From contig DAOTEJ010000095.1 in NCBI GenBank assembly GCA_035454085.1, forward strand, positions 1-8,524: a stretch of 8,524 nucleotides of DNA. The letters run 5' to 3'. This document shows positions 1 through 5,729 of this stretch, piece by piece (within the stretch, counting starts at the first letter, position 1; each line of letters starts with the position of its first letter). The stretch is from DAOTEJ01 sp035454085. Its GTDB lineage: Bacteria; Pseudomonadota; Gammaproteobacteria; Burkholderiales; Burkholderiaceae_F. The position numbers were made by a program, and so were the translations under genes. The notes under the pieces are model-generated. The model saw only the letters and a program-made list of their open reading frames with translations. It had not been told where the DNA came from and made no database searches.

Positions 1-245
1 ATGCGTTGCACGGCCTGCAGGCGCTTGAGCTGCGCGGCGACTTGCTCGTACGCGGTGGCCACAGCCTGCGCACGGGCTAGGTCCTCGGCGCGGGTTACGG
101 CCTCGGCGGCCAGGCGCTCGGCCTCGCGCGCCTGCCAGCGGCCATCGGCGAGCTTGTAGCCCCACCGGCCGGCAGCCGCGGCCACGCCGGCCAGCACCAC
201 GGCCACAACAACGGCGCGCAAGGTCCAGTCGGGCCGCAGCCACAT
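1..245 (-). CDS. Rz-like inner-membrane spanin (i-spanin), 3' end outside the window
   Basis: Reading the minus strand from the ATG at 245 gives 81 codons with no stop before the left edge, so the C-terminus is missing. The protein starts MWLRPDWTLR, has one hydrophobic segment at about residues 11-26 (AVVVAVVLAGVAAAAG), and then an Ala/Glu/Arg/Gln-rich stretch from about residue 38 that looks like a continuous coiled coil. An N-terminal membrane anchor followed by a periplasmic coiled coil is the architecture of Rz i-spanins, which pair with an outer-membrane lipoprotein (Rz1) to fuse the two membranes at the last step of lysis. The start shares one base with the upstream stop (TGATG at 243-247), and an AGGG lies about 9 bases before it. 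Position at the end of a holin/endolysin cluster supports the call. No lipobox-bearing overlapping frame is visible here, so an Rz1 partner would have to lie to the left. Family assignment rests on architecture and context, not on a diagnostic motif. Confidence 0.72.
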   Translation of the reverse strand, partial: MWLRPDWTLRAVVVAVVLAGVAAAAGRWGYKLADGRWQAREAERLAAEAVTRAEDLARAQAVATAYEQVAAQLKRLQAVQR

Positions 246-637
246 CACGCCGACCCTGGCCAGGCTGGAAGCGGCACGGTCTGACCCGCCAGCGCATGCG
301 TGCAATCGCCCAGGAACTCGATCTGCCCGTCGCGCACGAAGGAATGACAGCGGGTGTCGCGGCGCTCGAAGCCTTCGGCCGGCACTCCGCCGTTCGGGCA
401 GCCAGCCGCGTACCACGCCTCATAGGCTGCCCTACCCGCCTCGGTAAAGTCCGCGCCCGTCACAAGAATCGACGGCGAGAAGGTCGGCCGCTCGACGTTG
501 CCGTCCCACTCCCAGCGCGAGCGCGGCCCCGGACCATCGCCGCCCACATAGACCACATGCGCTTCCTGGCAACCAGGGCATCGAAAGGCGAGTCCGCCGC
601 CGGCCAAGTTGCGCAGCACTGCCGAGAGCATGCCCAT
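245..637 (-). CDS. DUF6527-family phage protein (Cys/His-rich, function unknown)
   Basis: This 130-residue protein belongs to a family common in phages and prophages and now called DUF6527; members were sometimes misannotated as ammonia monooxygenase. Visible family features are a CxxC pair with a nearby His (C20, C23, H27, in FRCPGCQEAHVV), a W-x-W-D-G-N-V-E-R-P-T-F-S-P-S stretch at about residues 42-56, and a C-terminal RCHSFVRDGQIEFLGDCTHA block (about 96-115) with C97, H98, C112 and H114. The Cys and His residues suggest zinc binding, which is inference. No signal peptide or membrane segment is evident. The ATG at 637 is chosen because it forms a TGATG junction with the holin-like gene; an in-frame ATG follows at 631. 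The same frame is open further upstream to 826, but that part overlaps the holin-like gene and is Arg/Ala-rich noise. It sits between the holin-like and spanin genes and ends in TGATG at the spanin start. Its role in lysis, if any, is unknown. Confidence 0.85.
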   Translation of the reverse strand: MGMLSAVLRNLAGGGLAFRCPGCQEAHVVYVGGDGPGPRSRWEWDGNVERPTFSPSILVTGADFTEAGRAAYEAWYAAGCPNGGVPAEGFERRDTRCHSFVRDGQIEFLGDCTHALAGQTVPLPAWPGSA

Positions 638-861
638 CACGCACCCCCGGCGGGTGGCTTGGGCGTATCGGGGGACAACACCGCAATCAGGCCCGCCACG
701 GCCAGGCCGATCAGCACCAGGGCCTCGGCGTGCTCGGGGCGCAGGTTGGCGCCGCCGGCGGTGATCAGCAGCGTGACGCCGCGCCAGGTGCTGCTCTCCT
801 GCCCGCGCGCGAGCACGTAGGCCCACACGCGGCGCAGGCGTTCTTTCATGGCTTTCTTCAT
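637..861 (-). CDS. Holin-like small membrane protein
   Basis: A 74-residue protein with a strongly basic N-terminus (MKKAMKERLRR), a conserved-looking SSTWRGVTLL stretch at about 23-32, a weaker hydrophobic patch at about 28-37, and a clear membrane segment at about 46-63 (EALVLIGLAVAGLIAVLS), ending in a short Pro/Gly-rich tail. Small proteins with this STWRG...RPE pattern are frequent beside phage endolysins and are annotated as putative holins. A holin would make lesions in the inner membrane that release the cytoplasmic endolysin encoded just upstream, which shows no export signal of its own. The start ATG at 861 overlaps the endolysin stop as ATGA (858-861). A second in-frame ATG at 849 follows, preceded by a purine-rich GAAGAAAG, so a dual start is possible. 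The gene ends at 637 in a TGATG shared with the next gene. The number of membrane passes (one or two) cannot be settled by eye. Confidence 0.72.
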   Translation of the reverse strand: MKKAMKERLRRVWAYVLARGQESSTWRGVTLLITAGGANLRPEHAEALVLIGLAVAGLIAVLSPDTPKPPAGGA

Positions 862-1337
862 GCGGAGGTCTCGGGGAGCGGTTGAATCCCGGCCAGCACC
901 TGGCCGCGCGTGATGGTGAGGATGCGGTTCACCGGCGCCAGGGGCTTGCGCGTGCTGACGTGCACCCAGGCGCCGTATTCGTGAATGAGCTGGCCCACGC
1001 CCAGCACGTCCAGGTGCCGGGCGATGAGGCGCGCCACCTCAAAGGGCGTGCCGTAGGCCGGGGCGATGATGTCGGCGGCCTGGGCGCGCAGGTGGTCGGA
1101 GTTCTGTGCGCCGCCGACTGCCTCGTTCAGCCACGCGCTGCGGTAGCCGCTGCTCACGATCACTGGGCAGTCGCGGCCGGCGTCTTCCGTGAGCGCCCAG
1201 CGGATGCCCTCGAGCATCTGCGCCAGCTCGCGCGCGGCGGGCAGCAGCTCGGGCGGGATGGTGTTGGGCACGCCGCGGCGCGCGGCCAGCTGGCTGACCT
1301 GCAGCTCGGCCAGCGTGAAGTGCGTGCTCAGGCGCAT
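858..1337 (-). CDS. Endolysin, peptidase M15 family (D-Ala-D-Ala carboxypeptidase-like)
   Basis: A 159-residue, single-domain peptidase that most likely cleaves the peptide part of peptidoglycan at the end of infection. The M15A signature is visible: VSSGYRS at 61-67, SDHLRAQAADI at 80-90 giving zinc ligands H82 and D89, and WVHVS at 124-128 giving the third ligand H126, with E120 in LIHEYGAWVH as the likely catalytic acid. The N-terminus, STHFTLAELQVSQLA, matches the usual start of phage M15 endolysins. The length is normal for the catalytic domain alone; no cell-wall-binding domain is present, as is usual for Gram-negative phages. No signal peptide or signal-anchor segment is seen, so release should depend on a holin. 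The Gly normally found in the SxHxxGxAxD motif is Ala at position 85. The start at 1337 follows the previous stop by 3 bases (TGACCCATG); the end overlaps the holin-like gene by 4 bases (ATGA). Confidence 0.92.
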   Translation of the reverse strand: MRLSTHFTLAELQVSQLAARRGVPNTIPPELLPAARELAQMLEGIRWALTEDAGRDCPVIVSSGYRSAWLNEAVGGAQNSDHLRAQAADIIAPAYGTPFEVARLIARHLDVLGVGQLIHEYGAWVHVSTRKPLAPVNRILTITRGQVLAGIQPLPETSA

Positions 1338-1340
1338 GGG

Positions 1341-1664
1341 TCACTTCTGCCGCAGGTGCGAATTACCGCCTGCGCGAATGACCGACTCGATCTCGCGCAG
1401 GCGGCGCTCGTGATCCTCGACGCGCGCGTTCTGGATGTCGTCGCGGGCGCGGGTGATCTCGGCGTCCTTGGCGGCGTCGATCCGCGTGTAACGGTCGCGC
1501 CAGATCTCTTCGACGCGCGCGCCAGTGCTGCGCACTTCGTTCTTGAGGTCGCTGATGAAGGCCGCGAACAGCACGGTCTGCACGAGCAGCGCGAACAGCA
1601 GCGTGAGCGGCACCTCCTTGCCCACATGCCAGCGCTCGCGCTGGGGCTCGGGTTCTTGCTGCAT
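1341..1664 (-). CDS. Single-span membrane protein with coiled coil; possible lysis accessory
   Basis: A 107-residue protein I do not recognise as a named family. It has a charged N-terminus (MQQEPEPQRERWHVGKE), one hydrophobic segment at about residues 18-37 (VPLTLLFALLVQTVLFAAFI) and then a highly charged helical region at about 38-95, rich in Asp, Glu and Arg, that should form a coiled coil. Small proteins with a WH-x-x-K membrane-anchor start are common beside endolysins in proteobacterial prophages and are usually left hypothetical. Topology and position allow a holin, antiholin or other lysis accessory role, but no diagnostic residues are seen. I chose ATG 1664 because AGAGG lies 8 bases before it. 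An in-frame ATG at 1682 would add MTEDRP and has no clear ribosome-binding site; it lies 13 bases after the stop of the preceding gene. The gene ends 3 bases before the endolysin start. It is clearly coding; the function is inference. Confidence 0.7.
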   Translation of the reverse strand: MQQEPEPQRERWHVGKEVPLTLLFALLVQTVLFAAFISDLKNEVRSTGARVEEIWRDRYTRIDAAKDAEITRARDDIQNARVEDHERRLREIESVIRAGGNSHLRQK

Positions 1665-1672
1665 CGGTCGGT

Positions 1673-1677
1673 CCTCT
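1673..1677 (-). promoter_or_regulatory. Ribosome-binding site that decides the 1664 start
   Basis: Minus-strand AGAGG lies 8 bases upstream of ATG 1664. The alternative ATG at 1682 is preceded by a C-rich stretch (CCCCCAACCCC) with no purine-rich site, so the downstream start is favoured. If the upstream ATG is also used, this site lies inside the coding sequence, an arrangement seen in dual-start holin genes. Confidence 0.5.
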
Positions 1678-1695
1678 GTCATGGGGTTGGGGGCA

Positions 1696-2271
1696 CTACC
1701 ACACCACGGCATCCAGCTCGGCCGCAGAGGTCGCCGCCTGGATCGCTGCACGCCGCGCCCGCAGGCGGTCGGCGTTGCCGCGCAAGAAGGCCGACAGCGC
1801 GCGCCCGGCGGCGATCACCTGCGTGGCGTTGTAGGTGGCTTCGGTGCCGCCCTCGAAGAGCCAGGTGAAGCTGAAGGCCTCGCTGGCGGCCTTGGCCTCG
1901 CGCGCATCGAAGGCCGCCGCCTGCAGCAGCGCCACATGCTCCGCATCGGTCTGGATCGTCTTGCCGCCGAGCGCAAAGCCCGCCGCGTCGGCCTGGCGCT
2001 TGGCGGCCAGCAGCCGCAGCCAGGCGGCCGCCTTGAGCTCGATGAGCGTGCGCCGGTCCTGCCAGGCCTGCGCGGCCACGTTCCAGTCGTGGAACTCGGA
2101 GGGGCGCGGGGCAATGTCAACGAGCTCGCCGTCCACCAGGGCCCTCAACTCCGGCGCGTCGCACTGGTGCGCCCGGCAGCCGGCGGGCGTGTTGGCCTCG
2201 AGCTCGCCCTCCGGCCCGCCATAGCTGCGCCCCGTCCACACCTGGCCGGCGATGCTGAAGAAGTGCCACAT
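1696..2271 (-). CDS. Tail-fibre-assembly-like protein with DUF4376-like C-terminal domain
   Basis: A 191-residue protein directly after the tail tip gene. Residues 1-75 resemble the N-terminal part of phage proteins annotated as tail fibre or tail fibre assembly: a PAGCRAH element, a Gly/Glu-containing strand (VDGELVDIAPRPSE) and a WN-x-A-x-Q-A-W segment at about 63-71. Residues about 75-190 look like DUF4376: a helix rich in Ala, Leu and Lys (KAAAWLRLLAAKRQADAAGF), then ALGGKTIQTDAEHVALLQ, in which the target Asp sits at the usual place, and a long C-terminal helical region ending in DAVVW. No signal peptide or membrane segment is present. Its place after the J-like gene fits an accessory or chaperone role for the receptor-binding tip, but that is inference from context. 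It starts 3 bases after the previous stop (TAGGGCATG), with AAAGG 7 bases before the ATG. The DUF4376 call is from remembered family appearance, not a profile search. Confidence 0.75.
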   Translation of the reverse strand: MWHFFSIAGQVWTGRSYGGPEGELEANTPAGCRAHQCDAPELRALVDGELVDIAPRPSEFHDWNVAAQAWQDRRTLIELKAAAWLRLLAAKRQADAAGFALGGKTIQTDAEHVALLQAAAFDAREAKAASEAFSFTWLFEGGTEATYNATQVIAAGRALSAFLRGNADRLRARRAAIQAATSAAELDAVVW

Positions 2272-2274
2272 GCC

Positions 2275-4896
2275 CTAGCCTTTGGCGATCGACTCGACGG
2301 TCAGCTGCAGCCGCGACACGGATGCGTCGAGCGACGTCCAGCCCTGGTCGTTGCCGCGCCAGCGCAGTCCCACGGTCAGCGCCTGGCCTTTGGCTGCCGT
2401 GAACACGCCCGCCAGTGCAAACGGCAGAGGCACCGCCGCGCTGAACGCGCCCCCTGCTGACGTGGGCAGCACCTTCACGTCGATCTCGGTGGTCACGCTG
2501 TTCTGGGTCATGAACAGGCACACCTCGTTGGTGAACGAGGTGCTCGATCCGCTGAGCGTGCCGGCCCCCTGCCCCGTGAGCGAGACCACCAGCTGGCAGG
2601 GCTCGGGCGGCGTGAAGCTCACCGAGCACATCGAGTCATTGACCACGTCGACACCGCCCGAGGCCGACAGCAGGTTGACGCTGGCGTTCGAGGCCGTGTA
2701 GTTCTGCAGCGTCTGCCCGTCGACCACGCTGGTGCCGCCGTCAATCCATGGCGTGGCGGTCTCGCGCGTCACGCCAGCGGGGGCGACGGTCACCAGCACG
2801 CGCTGCAAGAACAGGTAGGAGTTGGCCTGGCCTGAGTTCGTGGGGTACTTCACGAACACCAGGCGGCCGTAGGCCGCGTTCGTGGGCGCGGCCGCGGCCT
2901 TGGCCCAGAAGCGCAGAAAGCTGTCGAGGCTCCCGCCCCAGCCCGCCGTGTTGCTGCCGGTGACGAGCTTTTCTTCCAGCCACTCCGAGCCCAGCAGGGT
3001 GTTCGACGAGTTGTACCACTCGACCTGAAAGCGGCCGCCGCAGCGGTGCAGCGAGTAGTACGCGCTGAACTCGAACACCTGCCCCGCGCTGGCCGCGAAG
3101 TCCTGCCACAGCGTCGGGCTGTCGGCGTAGTTTGTGGTTTGCTCGATGGCCCCGCCGCCCAGGCCAATGTTGAAGAAGCTGATCGCGCGATAGAACTCGA
3201 TGCTCGTGCCGCCGGAGCCTTTCCAGCCCTTCAGCGCCGTGATGCTGGCATTCGTGCCGGTGTACTCGGTGAAATCCGAGTTGCGCAGCAGGTTCACCGC
3301 GCTGTTGAACACCGCCGTCGAGCCCAGCGCGCCGATCACCGCGCCGCTGATGAAGGCGGTGCCGGCGCTCACCAGGCCATAGGTGTTGATGGCCTTGGCG
3401 CCGAAGCTCCAGGTGCCGGGCACCGGCTCGCTGGCCTCGAAGGTGTAGGTGCCGATGGCGGGGTCGTAGGGCACCGTGCGGAACAGGCTCATCGCCGCCC
3501 AGCTCGACGAGGTGCCCGCCACCACGCGCACCTCGACGGCGGTGAGGTTGGCGTAGCCCGTGGGCACCACCACCGTGAAGCGGCGGCGGCCGTCACTGAG
3601 CACGGCCACGCTGATCGAGGTGACGTCGGGCGGCGCGGCGGGGGTGCTGATGATGGGGTTGGGCACCGCCGGCGCGGTGGGCAGCGCGTTGCTGTAGGCC
3701 GCGGCGTCGTGCTCGACCAGGCTCAGGCGCCACTGGCCGGCGCGCAGCAGTTCGGGCGGCTCGGCCAGGCGCATGAGCTTGGCGCTCAGGCCCACCGGGT
3801 GGGTCACGCTGACCAGGTCGCCCACCTCGTGCTTGATGCCCAGATCAAAGACCTCGAGGTCGAAGCGCAGGTCGGCGCCGCGCAGCTTGTTGAGCCGCTC
3901 CACCGCCTCGCGGTAGGCCTGGGTGTAGCGCTTGATGCCGGGCAGGCGCACCTGGCTTACGCGGCGCGGCAGCGTGGTGCCCACGCCGGCGGCGGCCGCC
4001 TCGGCCACCATCTCGCGCCACGGGGTGGCGGTGGTGTCGGTGTAGAGCACCTGCACCACCGTGGGCGCGCTGGCCTGGTCGCGCAACTGCAGGGCGCTGA
4101 TGGCCGCGATCTGGCCGCTGGCGTGGGCGTAGCTGGCCACCGCGGCGCCGTCTTCGTCGGCCAGCAGGCGCACGCCGGCGGGGTCGGGGATCGCAAACGC
4201 CCCGGCATAGACGCGCAGGGCGGCCAGCACGTCCTCGACGGGCGCGGGCTGGATGAAGCTCACGCCCAGCAGGCGGCGCTTCTCGGCCCCGCCCACCAGG
4301 GCGTCGTTCTTGTCGGCCAGGGTGGACACGCTCGACCAGTTGACCGTGAGGCCCATGCCGTAGGCGCTGCTGGTGACGAAGTCCGCCAGGCACAGGCCGG
4401 GGTTGTCGCTCCAGACCGTCTGCGTGGTGCGCGGGTCATACACCTTGCGGCCGCGGATGCGCGCCGTGAACTCGAGGCTGGCCGCCGTAAAGGCCACCTG
4501 CGGGATCACGAACACGCTGTTGGCCAGCCCGGCCAGGGTGTCGGTGTAGGTGATGCCGCGCGCGGCCATGGCCGCCACCACGGTGGCGTCGGCGGTGCTC
4601 TGCGAGCCCGTGTAGTGCGTGACGCTGGCGCCCGCCGGCAGCGCGGCGCCATTGAACTGCACCTCCTGCACCGAGTCGCATTGCAGGCACCACAGCACCT
4701 GGCACACCACGTTGGTGCCCGAGGGCAGCACGTTGATCACCAGGCCGCCGAGCCAGTCCTCGCCATAGACCAGCGGGATCGGGGCGTTGGCCGCCACGGC
4801 CGTGAGCTGGCGCGCATCGGCCGCCGCCCCCACCTTGTTCAGGCTGGACGCCGGCGGGATCTGCAGCCCTTCCCACAGCAGGTTGATGGTGGGCAT
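2275..4896 (-). CDS. Central tail tip / host specificity protein J-like, with carbohydrate-binding-like C-terminus
   Basis: An 873-residue lambda J-type tail tip protein, the part of the phage that caps the tail tube and contacts the host receptor. The hallmark is at about residues 145-181: ARIRGRKVYDPRT, then WSDNPGLCLADF, then a YGMG element, as in J-like proteins. Residues about 210-400 continue the tip fold (LAALRVYAGAFAIPD, YREAVERLNKLRG, HEVGDLVSVTHPVGL). A Pro-rich linker (about 405-422) leads to a probable fibronectin-III-like domain (about 423-515). Residues about 535-705 begin NLLRNSDFTEYTG and are rich in Trp, Tyr and Phe, resembling a carbohydrate-binding jelly roll of the CBM4/9 kind. 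A last beta-rich region (about 735-873) is Ser/Thr-rich. It is shorter than lambda J (about 1130 residues) but appears complete, with a normal start 3 bases after the previous stop (TGACCCATG). By eye the second half is less GC-rich than the rest of the window, as expected of a fast-evolving receptor-binding part. Confidence 0.9.
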   Translation of the reverse strand: MPTINLLWEGLQIPPASSLNKVGAAADARQLTAVAANAPIPLVYGEDWLGGLVINVLPSGTNVVCQVLWCLQCDSVQEVQFNGAALPAGASVTHYTGSQSTADATVVAAMAARGITYTDTLAGLANSVFVIPQVAFTAASLEFTARIRGRKVYDPRTTQTVWSDNPGLCLADFVTSSAYGMGLTVNWSSVSTLADKNDALVGGAEKRRLLGVSFIQPAPVEDVLAALRVYAGAFAIPDPAGVRLLADEDGAAVASYAHASGQIAAISALQLRDQASAPTVVQVLYTDTTATPWREMVAEAAAAGVGTTLPRRVSQVRLPGIKRYTQAYREAVERLNKLRGADLRFDLEVFDLGIKHEVGDLVSVTHPVGLSAKLMRLAEPPELLRAGQWRLSLVEHDAAAYSNALPTAPAVPNPIISTPAAPPDVTSISVAVLSDGRRRFTVVVPTGYANLTAVEVRVVAGTSSSWAAMSLFRTVPYDPAIGTYTFEASEPVPGTWSFGAKAINTYGLVSAGTAFISGAVIGALGSTAVFNSAVNLLRNSDFTEYTGTNASITALKGWKGSGGTSIEFYRAISFFNIGLGGGAIEQTTNYADSPTLWQDFAASAGQVFEFSAYYSLHRCGGRFQVEWYNSSNTLLGSEWLEEKLVTGSNTAGWGGSLDSFLRFWAKAAAAPTNAAYGRLVFVKYPTNSGQANSYLFLQRVLVTVAPAGVTRETATPWIDGGTSVVDGQTLQNYTASNASVNLLSASGGVDVVNDSMCSVSFTPPEPCQLVVSLTGQGAGTLSGSSTSFTNEVCLFMTQNSVTTEIDVKVLPTSAGGAFSAAVPLPFALAGVFTAAKGQALTVGLRWRGNDQGWTSLDASVSRLQLTVESIAKG
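2279..2283 (-). promoter_or_regulatory. Ribosome-binding site for the DUF4376-like gene, inside the end of the tip gene
   Basis: Minus-strand AAAGG lies 7 bases before ATG 2271. It is made by the Ala-Lys-Gly codons that end the preceding tip protein, so ribosomes finishing that gene stop beside the next start. Confidence 0.5.
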
Positions 4897-4899
4897 GGG

Positions 4900-5220
4900 T
4901 CAGACCTGCTCGAGCACGACGCGCGCTTCGTACCAGTTGCCGGGGCGCCAGAGTATCTGCGGGCGGCCGGCGAAGCGGCAGGTGTAGACGGTGCCGTCCC
5001 AGGTGAGGTCGAGGTCGAGGTCCTTGTTGGTGGTGTAGAAGCTCAGCAGGGTGTTGCGCTCGGCCTGGGTGAGGCGGTGCACCAGCTCGAAGCGCGTCTT
5101 GTCGGCCGAATACAGGTCGCGCACCCGCAGCGCGCCGTTGGTGGCGCGGGCCACCTCGCGGCCCGAGGCGGGCGTGGGCGTGCTGTCCTGGTGGAAGGTG
5201 GTGAACGGATAGGCCGCCAT
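4900..5220 (-). CDS. Minor tail protein (106 residues), tail-tip hub component
   Basis: A small protein beginning MAAYPFTTFHQDSTPTP, with an ERNTLLSFYTTNK helix at about 54-66, then strands DLDLDLTWDGTVYTCRF and a WRPGNWYEARVVLEQV ending typical of phage minor tail proteins, where the last strand carries the W-Y-x-x-x-V-x-L-E pattern. Length (106) and position between the tape measure and the tip protein recall lambda gpM (109 residues), although sequence homology is not established by eye. The ATG at 5220 is chosen because it shares its A with the upstream stop (TGATG) and has GGAG 8 bases before it; the frame stays open up to 5595, but that part overlaps the previous gene and has an Arg/Gly/His-rich composition typical of shadow frames. 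It ends 3 bases before the J-like start. It probably joins the tail tube or tape measure to the tip. Confidence 0.8.
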   Translation of the reverse strand: MAAYPFTTFHQDSTPTPASGREVARATNGALRVRDLYSADKTRFELVHRLTQAERNTLLSFYTTNKDLDLDLTWDGTVYTCRFAGRPQILWRPGNWYEARVVLEQV

Positions 5221-5729
5221 CAGCGACGCTCCAAGCGGTACTCGTTGTCGGCGATGCGCAGCACCACGCCGGCCGGCAGCAGCGTGTTGACGCCCGCGGC
5301 AGGGCCCACCAGGGTGCGCGGGCAGGTGAGGTATTCGCCCGGGCCGCGCAGGCCGATGGCCACGGCCGTGGGCGTGATCTGGGCGGCCCCGCCGCGCGCC
5401 TCGCCCAGCTGCACGAAGTCGGCCGTGGCGGTGGCGGCGGCGTCGTAGCCCCAGATCTTGATGACCTTGTCCGAGATGCCCTCGGCCAGCACCAGCGCGG
5501 CCATGGCGCCGTCGTGGTTGCCCACCACGATGGTGCCGCGCGCGCGGCCCACGTCGAAGGCCAGCGCCTGCAGGCGAACGTCGGCCGCCGTCCACTGCAG
5601 CGCGTTGAAGCTCACGGTGGCGTAGGTGCTGGCGCGCCAGGGCGTGGCGAAGCCGATCTCGACCAGGAAGGCCGGGCGCTGCACCGGCGCGCCCAGCGCG
5701 GCAGCCAGGGCGGACGACGGCGTGCGCAT
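5220..5729 (-). CDS. Minor tail protein (169 residues), distal-tail type
   Basis: The N-terminus RTPSSALAAALGAPVQRPAF is followed by beta-strand-rich sequence: FLVEIGFATPWRAST, then VSFNALQWTAADV, then GTIVVGNHDGAMAALVLAEGISDKVIKIWGY (about 86-116 region), and a C-terminal AGVVLRIADNEYRLERR. This pattern, a short helix, then a strand holding W-R-x-S-T, then a GN-x-D-G element and an ending in Y-x-L-E-R, is one I associate with minor tail proteins just after the tape measure in proteobacterial siphophages and prophages, functionally like the DUF2163-type proteins of gene transfer agents. It has a single Cys, so unlike lambda gpL it cannot carry a four-Cys iron-sulfur cluster. No membrane segment is seen. 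It begins in a TGATG shared with the tape measure stop (5727-5731) and ends in another TGATG. Phage structural identity is firm from context; the exact position in the tail tip is inference. Confidence 0.78.
   Translation of the reverse strand: MRTPSSALAAALGAPVQRPAFLVEIGFATPWRASTYATVSFNALQWTAADVRLQALAFDVGRARGTIVVGNHDGAMAALVLAEGISDKVIKIWGYDAAATATADFVQLGEARGGAAQITPTAVAIGLRGPGEYLTCPRTLVGPAAGVNTLLPAGVVLRIADNEYRLERR
5229..5232 (-). promoter_or_regulatory. Ribosome-binding site that decides the 5220 start
   Basis: Minus-strand GGAG lies 8 bases upstream of ATG 5220, within the last codons of the preceding gene. Together with the TGATG junction it supports the short 106-residue reading over the longer open frame that continues upstream. 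Confidence 0.5.

Noticed and set aside
638..826. N-terminal extension of the DUF6527 protein to 193 residues
   Set aside because: It overlaps the holin-like gene in another frame and is Arg/Ala-rich. The recognisable family sequence begins at the ATG at 637.
1683..1695. Possible promoter or terminator in the only real intergenic gap
   Set aside because: The gap is 13 bases (31 if the downstream start is used), with no -35/-10 pair and no hairpin followed by T residues on the minus strand.
882..2460. Two plus-strand open frames of 328 and 311 codons (882-1868 and 1525-2460)
   Set aside because: Both run opposite well-supported minus-strand genes, overlap each other, and have low-complexity Arg/Ala/Gly/His-rich products without motifs.
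1335..4902. The same 10 bases (gcatgggtca) at two gene junctions, near 1334-1343 and 4893-4902
   Set aside because: The flanking bases differ, and a stop, CCC, then ATG junction can arise twice by chance; too short to call a repeat or a regulatory element.
3046..5448. An 800-codon open frame on the plus strand
   Set aside because: It lies opposite the J-like gene and the two minor tail genes. Its product is mostly Gly, Ala, Arg, His and Val with no recognisable domain, which is what the antisense of very GC-rich coding sequence gives. The minus-strand genes have clear family motifs.
5221..5595. N-terminal extension of the 106-residue minor tail protein to 231 residues
   Set aside because: The extension lies wholly inside the 169-residue gene in another frame and is Gly/Arg/His-rich. 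The ATG at 5220 has both a ribosome-binding site and the TGATG coupling.
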